From the NCBI GenBank assembly GCA_050955105.1, contig JBPBQZ010000124.1, positions 1 to 48,680 on the forward strand: a stretch of 48,680 nt of DNA. Reading direction: 5' to 3'. The translations under genes and the position numbers were made by a program. Source of the stretch: JBPBQZ01 sp050955105. Its GTDB lineage: Bacteria > Pseudomonadota > Gammaproteobacteria > Burkholderiales > Burkholderiaceae. Under the pieces are notes generated by a model, which saw only the letters and a list, made by a program, of their open reading frames with translations, did no database searches and had not been told where the DNA came from. Below are positions 33,472 through 41,621 of the stretch, in pieces. The stretch's first letter is position 1. Each line of letters opens with the position of its first letter.

Positions 33472-34728
33472 ATGGCCCGCACGCGCGCTATTTTCTCGAT
33501 CAACTGGCGGCGACGCGTCCAACAGGCGCTGACACTGACAGTGCTCGCGGGTGCGTTAACCGCCTGTGGGGGCGGCGGCGATTCCGGTAATTCCGGCGGC
33601 ACTGCCGCGACGCCGGCGGTCAGCAGCGCACTCGCGCCCTTAGGGGCGGCGGCAAACGTGGTGCCGATTACCGTCGATTTCGGCCTTCAGGGTGCTCTCA
33701 ATGTGCCCAACGTTTCAGTGACCGTCTGCGCGCCGGGCACCAGCACCTGCCAAACTATTGACCACGTGCTGCTGGACACGGGTTCGATCGGCCTGCGGCT
33801 CACCAGCGCATCGGCCGCGCAAGTGCTTAGCGCACTACCCATCGCCACGGCGCCTGCGGGCGGCCAACTGGCCGAGTGCTATCAATTCGCCGATGGCTAT
33901 GCCTGGGGCACTGTGCGTACGGCCGACATCAAAATCGGCGGCGAGACGGCGTCCGGCGCAGCGCTGCAGATTGTCGGCGACTTGCCGCAAACCACGGTGC
34001 CAGCCACCAATTGCGTGAACGGGCCGGCGGAAAACTCGCCGGAGCAGATAGGTTCGAATGGCATTCTCGGCATCGGCCCGACATCAGCTGATTGCGGCAC
34101 GACCTGCCTGACACTCGCCAGTACCAATTACTACGGCTGTCCGAACGGTGCCAGTTGCACAGCGACCACCCTGCCCGCGGCGCAACAAGTGACAAACCCG
34201 GTGACCTTGTTTCCATTAGATAACAACGGCGTCATCGTGCAATTGCCCGCAGTGCCGACGACTGGCGCGGCGACGGGAAATGGTGTCCTGGCATTCGGCA
34301 TCGGCACGCAGAGCAACAATCCCTTGGTGAGCGGCGCGACCAGCTACAAAACTACCAGTTTCGGCGCCTTGACCGGTAACTACAAAGGCGCGGCGAAAGT
34401 GGCGTTCTTCGATACTGGCTCGAACGGCTATTTCTTCGCCGACAGCAGCTTGCCGCTATGCACCGCGTCACCGGCATTTTATTGCCCGACTTCCCTCACG
34501 AGCTTGTCTGCGACGATCACCGCGATCGATGGCAAAAGCGGTACCGTGAATTTCAACGTCGGCAATCTATCGCAGTTGGCGGCGGGTGGCGCGAAATACG
34601 CATTCAACGATATCGGCGGTACTTTCGCTTACGATTCGCAGCTCGACTTCGGGCTACCGTTCTTTTATGGGAAGAGCTTTTATGTCGGCTATGCGACCGC
34701 GCAGGCGGAACCGTACGTCGCCTTCTAG
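33472..34728 (+). CDS. DUF3443 family lipoprotein with two DTG motifs
   Basis: A 418-residue predicted lipoprotein. The start at 33472 follows an AGGAAAG site and gives a basic N-region, hydrophobic core and lipobox LTAC with Cys32. Longer starts at 33385 (ATGA overlap with the DUF2844 stop) or 33406 are possible. A Gly/Ser linker leads to a Thr/Ala/Gly-rich beta domain. Two motifs stand out: VLLDTGSIGLRL (Asp102) and AFFDTGSNGYFF (Asp314), both hydrophobic-hydrophobic-DTGS as in the two lobes of pepsin-like aspartic proteases. Several Cys pairs suggest disulfides. Family function is unknown to me; protease or pseudoprotease is inference. Its stop overlaps the convergent sigma gene. Confidence 0.85.
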   Translation: MARTRAIFSINWRRRVQQALTLTVLAGALTACGGGGDSGNSGGTAATPAVSSALAPLGAAANVVPITVDFGLQGALNVPNVSVTVCAPGTSTCQTIDHVLLDTGSIGLRLTSASAAQVLSALPIATAPAGGQLAECYQFADGYAWGTVRTADIKIGGETASGAALQIVGDLPQTTVPATNCVNGPAENSPEQIGSNGILGIGPTSADCGTTCLTLASTNYYGCPNGASCTATTLPAAQQVTNPVTLFPLDNNGVIVQLPAVPTTGAATGNGVLAFGIGTQSNNPLVSGATSYKTTSFGALTGNYKGAAKVAFFDTGSNGYFFADSSLPLCTASPAFYCPTSLTSLSATITAIDGKSGTVNFNVGNLSQLAAGGAKYAFNDIGGTFAYDSQLDFGLPFFYGKSFYVGYATAQAEPYVAF

Positions 34729-35639
34729 GCCAGGCAGATCGACCCGCGACGTAGACGGACCATCAACGATGCAGTACCGAGAGCCGCATGCATATTCATC
34801 GCTGCCGCAGCGCTGGCACGCTGCCGCAGCGTCTGCGTGACCGCTTCGGCGCGCGCATCGAGCACGTCGATTAGCGCCTGCCGGTCTTGCCGGGCAATCG
34901 CGTCGACGATGGGCGTGACCCATGGCGCGACCGCATCGGGCTCTGCACGAGCGGGATCGACGGCATTCGGGGCCGCAGTGGCGGCAGTGGCGACGGCAGC
35001 ATTGAAAGCGTTAGTTGCCGCAGCGTTCGCAGTATTCGCGGCCGCGCCCGGTCCGCGGCTGGCCAGCTTCTGCTTCGCGCGATGCGCCAATTGCCGGCAG
35101 TGCGCCGGCGTGCGCCCCGACAGCTTGGCGATATCCCGATAATCGGCGTCGAAGGCTTCATGCAGCAGCAACGCCATGCATTCGTCATGGCTTAGATGGC
35201 GTAGCAACAGGCCAATGCCGTAGGCCAGCATGGAGCGCTGTTCGACGAGCGTCTCGGGTGATGGCGGCTCGCCCGATCCCGGAGCGTCGAGCGGCAGTTG
35301 CAGCGCATGGTGGTGCGGGTCTGCCTGCCACGCGTGCTCGGTGCCAAGACGACGCAGGCGATCGATCGCCAAGCGCGTTGCTACCGTCGTCAACCACGCT
35401 GCGGGTATTTCAAGACGCTCGGTATCGGCTGCCTGCCATTTCAGGAAAGTGTCCTGCACCACATCTTCGGCTTCCGCATGGCGGCCGAGCACGCGGTACG
35501 CCGATGCATAGATGCGCGCTCTGCAGGCGTTGAAGGCCTGCCAGTCGGCAGCGGCGCTGTCGACGCTGGCCACCGTGCTGACCGCGTCGTCGCGACTGGA
35601 TACGACCTGTAGGTCAAGTCTGTCTGCCGTTTCGGCCAT
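34725..35639 (-). CDS. ECF-type RNA polymerase sigma factor with C-terminal extension
   Basis: A 304-residue sigma factor. Region 2 (about 35-105) has YASAYRVLGRHAEAEDVVQD, FLKWQ and AAWLTTVATRLAIDRLRRLG. Region 4 (about 150-205) has LLLRHLSHDECMALLLHEAF and DIAKLSGRTPAHCRQLAHRAK. An Ala/Asn-rich linker follows, then a last segment starting PWVTPIVDAIARQDRQALID, which resembles the beginning of the SnoaL-like tail of SigJ-type ECF factors but is short. Such tails can replace an anti-sigma factor. No anti-sigma gene is adjacent. The ATG at 35639 has GGAG about 9 nt upstream. Its 3' end overlaps the DUF3443 stop by 4 nt. Confidence 0.88.
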   Translation of the reverse strand: MAETADRLDLQVVSSRDDAVSTVASVDSAAADWQAFNACRARIYASAYRVLGRHAEAEDVVQDTFLKWQAADTERLEIPAAWLTTVATRLAIDRLRRLGTEHAWQADPHHHALQLPLDAPGSGEPPSPETLVEQRSMLAYGIGLLLRHLSHDECMALLLHEAFDADYRDIAKLSGRTPAHCRQLAHRAKQKLASRGPGAAANTANAAATNAFNAAVATAATAAPNAVDPARAEPDAVAPWVTPIVDAIARQDRQALIDVLDARAEAVTQTLRQRASAAAAMNMHAALGTASLMVRLRRGSICLA

Positions 35640-35905
35640 TTGCTGGACTCCATTCAAGATCAAGATGCGCGATGCACTGCCGGTGCCGCATGTCAACGGC
35701 ATATCTCGAGATAGCCGCGCGGCGGCGCCTTTGCGTCACCGCAATGTTATCTCGATAATCGGATGACGGATCAGGCGCGCACGGCGTGACAAATCGAGCA
35801 AAAATATTTCTCCAGGCATAGCGTCACATCGGCCAGGCGTGCGGCGTCATCGAGATGCACGGTGCGAAGTCACCGCCCTTCTTCCCTGCCTCGAGACGCT
35901 CGATA

Positions 35906-36511
35906 ATGCCAACTCTGCCGAAAAACCTGGGCTTGATTCCCACCGTCATCGAACAATCCAGTCGCGGCGAGCGCGCCTACGACGTCTACTCGCGCCTGCT
36001 GCGCGAGCGCATCGTGTTCCTCGTCGGGCCAGTCACCGATCAGTCGGCCAGCTTGATCGTCGCCCAACTGCTGTTTCTGGAATCGGAAAATCCCGAGAAA
36101 GACATCGCGCTCTATATAAACTCGCCCGGCGGCTCGGTCTATGACGGCATGGCGATCTACGACACGATGCAGTTCGTGAAGCCGGATGTATCGACGCTGT
36201 GCACCGGCTTTGCCGCCAGCATGGGCGCCTTCCTGCTCTGCGCGGGCGCTCGCGGCAAGCGCCACGCCTTGCTCAACGCACGCATCATGATCCACCAGCC
36301 GTCGAGTGGCTCGCAAGGCACGGCGGCAGATGTCGCGATCCAGGCGCAAGAGGCGCTTTATCAGCGCCAACAACTCAACACCATCATGGCTGAACGCACC
36401 GGCCAGAGCGTCGAGCGCGTTGCGCAAGACACCGATCGCGACTATTTCATGTCGGCCGAGGGTGCACGCGAATACGGGCTGATCGATGAGGTGCTGGGAA
36501 TGCGACGCTAG
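35906..36511 (+). CDS. clpP: ATP-dependent Clp protease proteolytic subunit (orphan ClpP)
   Basis: A 201-residue ClpP-type serine protease subunit. The start MPTLPKNLGLIPTVIEQSSR matches ClpP N-termini; the earlier ATG at 35855 does not. Family blocks include RIVFLVGPVTDQSAS, LYINSPGGSVYDGMAIYDTM, catalytic Ser in GFAASMGAFLL, catalytic His in MIHQPSSGSQG, and Asp in QDTDRDYFMSAEGAREYGLID. Unlike the standard tig-clpP-clpX-lon locus, no chaperone gene is adjacent, so this is probably a second ClpP serving a shared ATPase or forming mixed rings (inference). The stop overlaps the convergent GNAT by 4 nt. Confidence 0.93.
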   Translation: MPTLPKNLGLIPTVIEQSSRGERAYDVYSRLLRERIVFLVGPVTDQSASLIVAQLLFLESENPEKDIALYINSPGGSVYDGMAIYDTMQFVKPDVSTLCTGFAASMGAFLLCAGARGKRHALLNARIMIHQPSSGSQGTAADVAIQAQEALYQRQQLNTIMAERTGQSVERVAQDTDRDYFMSAEGAREYGLIDEVLGMRR

Positions 36512-37089
36512 CTGCCGGCCGGCGTGGGTGCCGCGAGCCGATAGACGGCATGACGCGATAGCGGATTCTGCGCTCGCAGCAGCGGGTGATTGAAATCGTC
36601 CTGTTCGACGCGCCGCATGGCCAGCCGCTGCATCACGCGCTGCGAACGCAGATTGATGGCCGCCGTCCACGCCATGATCTCAGCTAGCCGCAGTGTCTCG
36701 AAACCGAACCTCAGCGCTGCGCGCGCGGCCTCGCTCGCGTAGCCATGCCCCCACTGATCGTGGGCCAAGCGCCAACCGATCTCAACGCACGGCCTGAACG
36801 GACAATTCCACTGCGGGATCGCCAACCCGCAAAATCCGATAAAAGCCGAAGTGTCGAGCCGCTCCACCGCCCAGAAACAAAACCCGTGCGCGGCCTGGTG
36901 AGCAACCATGCTATCTGCCAGCGCGTCACTTTCTGCGGCGCTGAGCGTAGCTGGGAAAAACTCCATCACGCGCGGATCGGCATTCAGCGCGCGAAACGGC
37001 GCCTTGTCCGCGTCCCGCCACGGACGCAGCAAAAGCCGCGGCGTGCAAGCGGGCGCGGCGAGTATCTCAGCCGTCATTGATCCATTCAT
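36508..37089 (-). CDS. GNAT acetyltransferase, RimJ/RimL type
   Basis: A 193-residue acetyl-CoA dependent N-acetyltransferase. TPRLLLRPWRDADKAPF at the start and DPRVMEFFP are typical of the RimJ/RimL subgroup. The acetyl-CoA loop region is WGHGYASEAARAALRFGFE, followed by NLRSQRVMQRLAMRR. These enzymes modify protein N-termini, amino acids or antibiotics; the acceptor is not predictable. Start at 37089 or 37077 (four codons later) cannot be separated. Convergent with clpP. Confidence 0.88.
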   Translation of the reverse strand: MNGSMTAEILAAPACTPRLLLRPWRDADKAPFRALNADPRVMEFFPATLSAAESDALADSMVAHQAAHGFCFWAVERLDTSAFIGFCGLAIPQWNCPFRPCVEIGWRLAHDQWGHGYASEAARAALRFGFETLRLAEIMAWTAAINLRSQRVMQRLAMRRVEQDDFNHPLLRAQNPLSRHAVYRLAAPTPAGS

Positions 37090-37169
37090 CTGGCGGGAAA
37101 CTTATCGAGTCAAAGTTTGAAAGATGCAACGACCTAACTACCGGCTCTGAGAATTTGGCGGGGCCGAAC

Positions 37170-37601
37170 TCAATCCTGCCACGTGCTCCAAACAATGCAC
37201 GCGAGTAACACGAGTTGCAACGGTAACCGCGCCAACAGTAGCCAGGGCGCCACGCCGGGAAACATCGCCGCATGCTGCCACATGTACACATTGGCCGGCG
37301 TTACCGCCACGGTCAACAATGCCAGCCCGATGCCGGCCAAACGGCGTGTAGGTCGCAACACCAAGCCCAACGCACCCAACAATTCGAAGCAAGCGCTGAT
37401 ATAGACCAGTGCATAGGGCGCAGGCAAAGCCGGCGGCACGATGCGGGCGAACGACGCGGTAAGCAAGAAATGGCAGACGCCGCCAATGGCGAACCAGGCA
37501 AACACAATCAGCAGCCCGGCGCGTTTCCACGGCGAGCGCGGCAGCGCCCAGTAGACGTTGCCGGATGATCGGGATGCGGCGGAGTAATTCGAACGGATCA
37601 T
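37170..37601 (-). CDS. DoxX-like integral membrane protein
   Basis: A 143-residue protein with four hydrophobic segments, starting GLLIVFAWFAIGGVCHFLL, then YALVYISACFELLGALGLVL, IGLALLTVAVTPANVYMW and WLLLARLPLQLVLLACIVW. The pattern and the ANVYMWQHA segment fit the DoxX-like family, small inner-membrane proteins often tied to redox or stress. The ATG at 37601 is chosen; the frame extends to a TTG at 37649, which lies inside a probable operator. Divergent from the acyl-CoA dehydrogenase operon. Confidence 0.78.
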   Translation of the reverse strand: MIRSNYSAASRSSGNVYWALPRSPWKRAGLLIVFAWFAIGGVCHFLLTASFARIVPPALPAPYALVYISACFELLGALGLVLRPTRRLAGIGLALLTVAVTPANVYMWQHAAMFPGVAPWLLLARLPLQLVLLACIVWSTWQD

Positions 37602-37636
37602 AGAGTCGCGACGTGCATTCGCCAAGGAAATGGTTA

Positions 37637-37649
37637 ATGGTTGATCCAA
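37637..37649. promoter_or_regulatory. Operator-like half of a shared palindrome
   Basis: ATGGTTGATCCAA matches TTGGTTGAACCAA, the minus-strand reading of the palindrome at 46987-46999, in 11 of 13 positions. It overlaps the -35 box of the acyl-CoA dehydrogenase operon, where a repressor would block polymerase. Confidence 0.5.
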
Positions 37650-37670
37650 TACAGACAGAAGTTCTATAAT
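37641..37670 (+). promoter_or_regulatory. Promoter of the acyl-CoA dehydrogenase operon
   Basis: TTGATC (37641-37646), 18-bp spacer, perfect TATAAT (37665-37670). It predicts a leader of about 77 nt to the ATG at 37754. Confidence 0.65.
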
Positions 37671-37753
37671 CTTCGCACGTTCCGCAGCGCTCGCCGAGCC
37701 TCTCCGAGCTGCCGTAGCGGCCTTCCCATGTTATCGCCCGCCTCGATATCTGA

Positions 37754-38923
37754 ATGAATATCCAATTGACGCCGCAACAACTCGCGTTTCGCGACGAAGT
37801 GCGAAGTTTCATCAAAGCCCGCCTGCCGGACGACATCCGCCACCGCCTGCGCCTGGGCCATCCGGCCTGGAAGACCGATATCGTGCGTTGGCAAAAAATT
37901 CTGCACGAAAAAGGCTGGGCAGCACCTCATTGGCCGAAAGAATACGGCGGCGCCGACCTGACCGTGGCCGAACGCGTCATCCTTGCCGACGAAATCTATG
38001 CCGCGCCGGCGCCCCTGCCCTTGCCGTTCAACGTCGGCATGCTCGGGCCGACGCTGTTGCGCTTCGGTACCGAGGAGCAAAAGCGCTTCTTCCTGCCCAA
38101 GCTGGCCGCCAACGACATCTGGTTCTGCCAGGGTTTCTCGGAGCCGGGCTCGGGCTCGGATCTGGCCTCGCTGCGCACCGCGGCACGCCGCGAAGGCAAT
38201 CGCTACATCGTCAATGGCCAGAAAATCTGGACCAGCACCGCGCATGTGGCCGACTGGGTGTTTTGCCTCACGCGTACCGAGAAACAGGCACGCAAGCAAG
38301 ACGGCATCACCTTCTTGCTGATCGACATGAAAACGCCGGGCATCACGATTCGCCCGATCATCTCGATCGACGGCTTGCATCACCTGAATGAAGTGTTCTT
38401 CGACAACGTCGAAGTACCGGCTGAAAACCTGGTCGGCGAAGAAGGCAAAGGCTGGGACGTCGCCAAATACCTGCTGAGCAACGAACGCATCGCCATCGCC
38501 AACGTCGGGCTGTGTCGCGAACGCCTCGACTACGCGCGCGAACTCGCCAACCGTATCACGCAGGCGGGCGTGCCGTTGCTTCAAGACCCGCGTTTGCAAA
38601 GCGAACTGGCCTTGCTGGACGCGGAAGTACGCGCGCTCGAATTGACCAACTGGCGTTTCCTGACAGCGCCCGAAGCGGCTGGTCCTTTCGCCGCGTCGCT
38701 GTTGAAGCTCAAGGGCACGGATATCCAGCAGGAAATCATCGGCCTGCTGCCGCGCCTGGCCGGCCCCGCCTCGCTCGAGTTCCGCCCGGATGCTGCGCCG
38801 GATGACGCCAGCGCCTGGGCGGCTGCCCTTGCACCGCGCTCTTTCTATATCCGTGCCGCGTCGATCTACGGCGGCACCAGCGAGGTCCAGAAGGACATCG
38901 TGGCCAAAGCTATTCTGGGATAA
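37754..38923 (+). CDS. Acyl-CoA dehydrogenase, catalytic-type subunit
   Basis: A 389-residue FAD-dependent acyl-CoA dehydrogenase introducing an alpha-beta double bond. The N-terminal helical domain begins MNIQLTPQQLAFRDEVRSFI; the flavin domain has GFSEPGSGSDLASLRT and IWTSTAHVADW; the C-terminal helical domain ends IYGGTSEVQKDIVAKAILG. The medium-chain position for the catalytic Glu is Gly (YGGT). A Glu in LSNERIAIA (residue 244) sits where isovaleryl-CoA-type and heteromeric enzymes place their base. It is 3 bp upstream of a second, shorter dehydrogenase, the arrangement of alpha2beta2 enzymes acting on bulky CoA esters such as steroid side chains. Substrate unknown. Confidence 0.93.
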   Translation: MNIQLTPQQLAFRDEVRSFIKARLPDDIRHRLRLGHPAWKTDIVRWQKILHEKGWAAPHWPKEYGGADLTVAERVILADEIYAAPAPLPLPFNVGMLGPTLLRFGTEEQKRFFLPKLAANDIWFCQGFSEPGSGSDLASLRTAARREGNRYIVNGQKIWTSTAHVADWVFCLTRTEKQARKQDGITFLLIDMKTPGITIRPIISIDGLHHLNEVFFDNVEVPAENLVGEEGKGWDVAKYLLSNERIAIANVGLCRERLDYARELANRITQAGVPLLQDPRLQSELALLDAEVRALELTNWRFLTAPEAAGPFAASLLKLKGTDIQQEIIGLLPRLAGPASLEFRPDAAPDDASAWAAALAPRSFYIRAASIYGGTSEVQKDIVAKAILG

Positions 38924-38926
38924 GCG

Positions 38927-40066
38927 ATGAATTTCGAATGGACCGATGAGCAGCGCCAGCTGCGTGACAGCGTCGAGCGTGTGCTCAATGACCAATACAC
39001 GTTCGAGGCGCGGCGCGCGCTCGCCGCGAGTGAAGCCGGCTGGAGCCGCCAAGTCTGGCAACAGTTGAGCGAGCTCGGGCTGACCGCGCTGCTAGTGCCG
39101 GAAGCCTACGGCGGCCTGGGTGGTTGCGCGATGGATCTGCTGCAGGTGATGGAAGCCTTCGGCAAAGCCATGCTGCTCGAACCCTACCTGGCGTCGGCCG
39201 TATTGGGCGTGACCGCCCTGGTCGGCTCGGATGACGAAGCCTTGAAGGAAAGCCTGCTGCCGCAAGCGGCCAGCGGCGAAACGCTGCTGGCCTTCGCGCA
39301 CGACGAAAGCGCCGGCCGCCATGCGCCGTTGTGGGTAGAGACGAAAGCTACGCGCCAAGGCGATGGCTGGGTGCTGTCAGGCGGAAAGATCAACGTACTG
39401 CATGGCCATGTCGCCGATCAGCTGATCGTGACGGCGCGCGTAGCGGGCGCTCCGGGCGCGCGCGACGGCCTGGGCGTGTTCCTGGTCGCCGCCGACGCAG
39501 CTGGATTGCAACGCCGCGGTTACCGATTACTCGACCAGTCGCCGGCTGCGGAACTGCGCTTTGCCGCCACGCCCGCACGCGCGTTGCTGGCCGACGCCAG
39601 TGGTGCAAAGGCGATACAGCTGATCGACGCCACCGTAGCCATCGGCACCGCAGCGATTTGCGCCGAAGCAATCGGCGCGATGCAGGCATCCCATGCGTTG
39701 ACCCTCACCTATCTGAACACGCGCCAACAATTCGGTCGTTTGATCGGTACCAACCAGGCATTGCGGCATCGCGCGGTAGAGATGCTGGTCAGCATCGAGA
39801 TCTGCCGCAGCATGGCGATCGCCGCTGCGGCATCGATCGATCACGCCGACGCGCTGGAGGCTCCGGCCGACCTGATTCGCGCGAAGCTGCTGATCGGCAA
39901 GCACGGACGCACCGTTTGCCAACAAGCGGTACAGCTGCACGGCGGCATCGGCATGACCGAAGAGTATGCAGTCGGTCATTATCTGCGGCGCCTGACGGTC
40001 ATCGATCAACTGTTCGGCGACAGCGACGCGCAGTCGAGCCGGCTTGCGGCCTTGCTCGCGCAATGA
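38927..40066 (+). CDS. Acyl-CoA dehydrogenase, partner subunit
   Basis: A 379-residue acyl-CoA dehydrogenase-fold protein. It begins MNFEWTDEQRQLRDSVERVL and ends VQLHGGIGMTEEYAVGHYLR...TVIDQLFGD. The central flavin region is degenerate (AFAHDESAGRHAPLWVETKA). That and GGIGMTEE in place of the catalytic segment are usual for the non-catalytic or FAD-sharing partner in heterotetrameric enzymes. RQQFGRLIGTNQALRHR matches the FAD-binding helix region of the family. It lies 3 bp after the first subunit, and its stop overlaps the hydratase start (ATGA). Confidence 0.92.
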   Translation: MNFEWTDEQRQLRDSVERVLNDQYTFEARRALAASEAGWSRQVWQQLSELGLTALLVPEAYGGLGGCAMDLLQVMEAFGKAMLLEPYLASAVLGVTALVGSDDEALKESLLPQAASGETLLAFAHDESAGRHAPLWVETKATRQGDGWVLSGGKINVLHGHVADQLIVTARVAGAPGARDGLGVFLVAADAAGLQRRGYRLLDQSPAAELRFAATPARALLADASGAKAIQLIDATVAIGTAAICAEAIGAMQASHALTLTYLNTRQQFGRLIGTNQALRHRAVEMLVSIEICRSMAIAAAASIDHADALEAPADLIRAKLLIGKHGRTVCQQAVQLHGGIGMTEEYAVGHYLRRLTVIDQLFGDSDAQSSRLAALLAQ

Positions 40067-40947
40067 GTACCGCGCCCAACTTCGAGTCGCTGCTCTACGA
40101 GGTAAGCGACGGCGTAGCCACTGTCACCCTGAATCGTCCGGCGGCAATGAACGCGTTGACGATGACGATGCGTCGCGAGCTGCAGCAGGTGATCGATGTC
40201 ACCGATGCGGATGATGCGGTGCGAGCGGTGATCTTCACGGGCGCGGGGCGTGCCTATTGCGCCGGCTTCGATCTGTCGGGCGGCGGCGGGGCCTTCAAGG
40301 CGGACTCCGCCGAACGCCTCGCGGCGGCCGCGAAGAATGGTGAAGCGCCGGGGCGCGATGGCGGCGGCATTCTGGCGCTACGGTTTTTTGACAGCAAAAA
40401 GCCGTTGATTGGTGCGATCAACGGTGCGGCAGTGGGCATCGGCTCATCGATGCTGCTGCCGATGGACGTGCGGCTGGCGTCGACGCAGGCGCGTTTCGGC
40501 TTCGTGTTCGCACGGCGCGGCATCGTGCCTGATGCCTGCGCCAGTTGGTTCTTGCCACGTGTGGTGGGCATTTCCCGAGCGCTGGAATGGACGGCTACAG
40601 GTCGGCTGTTTCCGGCAAGCGAGGCGCTGGCCGGCGGCTTGGTCAGCGAGATTTGCGAGCCGGACGCCCTGCTCGGCCGCGCTCGCGCGATTGCCCGGGA
40701 AATTGCCGACAACGCTGCGCCGGTGTCGGTGGCGCTCACGCGTCAGTTGATGTGGCGCATGCTGAGCGCCGATCATCCGATCGAGGCGAACCGCCTGGAA
40801 AGCCAGGCGCTGCAATCGCGCGGCGCTTCGGCGGATGCGCGCGAAGGCGTCACCGCTTTCCTGGAAAAGCGCCAGGCGGTATTCCCATGCGGCGTGGCTA
40901 ACGATATGCCGGATTTCTATCCTTGGTGGGAAGAGCCGGAATATTGA
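40063..40947 (+). CDS. Enoyl-CoA hydratase/isomerase (crotonase family)
   Basis: A 294-residue crotonase-fold enzyme probably adding water to the enoyl-CoA made by the preceding dehydrogenase. VATVTLNRPAAMNALTMTMR, the first oxyanion-hole segment GRAYCAGFDLSGGGG, the second INGAAVGIGSSMLLPMDVRL and FVFARRGIVPDACASWFLPR are visible. The usual second catalytic Glu of PExG is Asp (VPDA), and the first is not clear, so hydratase versus isomerase is open. The ATG at 40063 overlaps the dehydrogenase stop by 4 nt; the frame running back to 39331 is an out-of-phase shadow. Confidence 0.92.
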   Translation: MSTAPNFESLLYEVSDGVATVTLNRPAAMNALTMTMRRELQQVIDVTDADDAVRAVIFTGAGRAYCAGFDLSGGGGAFKADSAERLAAAAKNGEAPGRDGGGILALRFFDSKKPLIGAINGAAVGIGSSMLLPMDVRLASTQARFGFVFARRGIVPDACASWFLPRVVGISRALEWTATGRLFPASEALAGGLVSEICEPDALLGRARAIAREIADNAAPVSVALTRQLMWRMLSADHPIEANRLESQALQSRGASADAREGVTAFLEKRQAVFPCGVANDMPDFYPWWEEPEY

Positions 40948-41384
40948 GGTAGCACTGGGGAGACGCCTTGTGGTGCGCGACTGCATGCCACAAGGCTTGC
41001 TCGCGGCACGATCGCATATTTCTCGAAGACAGCCGTGTTTTGGGAAAACGCCTCAGCGTAGATCGCTGTATGGCCAAAACGCTCAGTGATCGCCCTCACC
41101 AACGCGGAACCGATACCCTGTTTTTGTTTGTTCGGCCGCACGCACAGCTCGGATATGTGGGTAGCAAAAATTTCATCTGTGAAAACCCGTGCAAAGCCAA
41201 CGAGTTGATCGGTTTGCTTCTCGATAGCAAAAACACCGCGAGCATCTGCGCCAACGAATTTGTCGCGGAAGCTGGCGATGTTCAGGTACTCGGCAGCAGA
41301 ACCGAAACCGACTTCCTCGAATAAATCAGCTAGATTCTCAGCCGTTACGCGCGCGCCATCGAACGAAATTTCAATGTCTTTCAT
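40917..41384 (-). CDS. GNAT acetyltransferase, AT-rich, tail overlapping the hydratase gene
   Basis: A 155-residue GNAT protein. The acetyl-CoA site is ISELCVRPNKQKQGIGSALV, preceded by strands VFAIEKQTDQLVGFARVFTD, and the C-terminal strand-helix is AIYAEAFSQNTAVFEKYAIV. An AAGGA site 7 nt before the ATG supports the start. The gene is clearly more AT-rich than its neighbours, which suggests transfer. The last 10 codons lie antisense within the end of the hydratase gene, and the final 20 residues look unlike GNAT sequence, so the 3' end may have been rearranged. Confidence 0.8.
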   Translation of the reverse strand: MKDIEISFDGARVTAENLADLFEEVGFGSAAEYLNIASFRDKFVGADARGVFAIEKQTDQLVGFARVFTDEIFATHISELCVRPNKQKQGIGSALVRAITERFGHTAIYAEAFSQNTAVFEKYAIVPRASLVACSRAPQGVSPVLPQYSGSSHQG

Positions 41385-41537
41385 ATGTATTCCTTAGTAT
41401 CTCCATCGCTTCAAGTTGCGATCTGAAGAGCAAAAGAGTCTACGAAAAGCGCGCCGCCGAGGCGAATGAAATCCGCCTACAAAAGCAATATCCAGAGTCT
41501 AGCGCGCTGCCGTCTAGCACCGCACGCCACCGCGAAC

Positions 41538-41570
41538 GCAAAAAAGGCCGGGTTCCCCTGGCCTTTTTGC
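41538..41570 (-). terminator. Intrinsic terminator of the leftward acyl-CoA operon
   Basis: GCAAAAAAGGCC (41538-41549) pairs with GGCCTTTTTGC (41560-41570). Read leftward, the hairpin ends in a T-run. It lies 52 bp past the stop of the acyl-CoA dehydrogenase at 41622. Confidence 0.85.
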
Positions 41571-41621
41571 TTTACTACGAAACCCTGGCACAACGCAGGG
41601 CCCCCCTACTCCGTCATCAGT

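Noticed and set aside
37664..39061. 465-codon open frame antisense to two acyl-CoA dehydrogenases
   Set aside because: Antisense shadow; the plus strand carries full family motifs and tight operon spacing.
39331..40062. Long N-terminal extension of the enoyl-CoA hydratase frame
   Set aside because: It is an out-of-phase reading of the preceding dehydrogenase; the ATG at 40063 with 4-nt overlap gives a normal crotonase.
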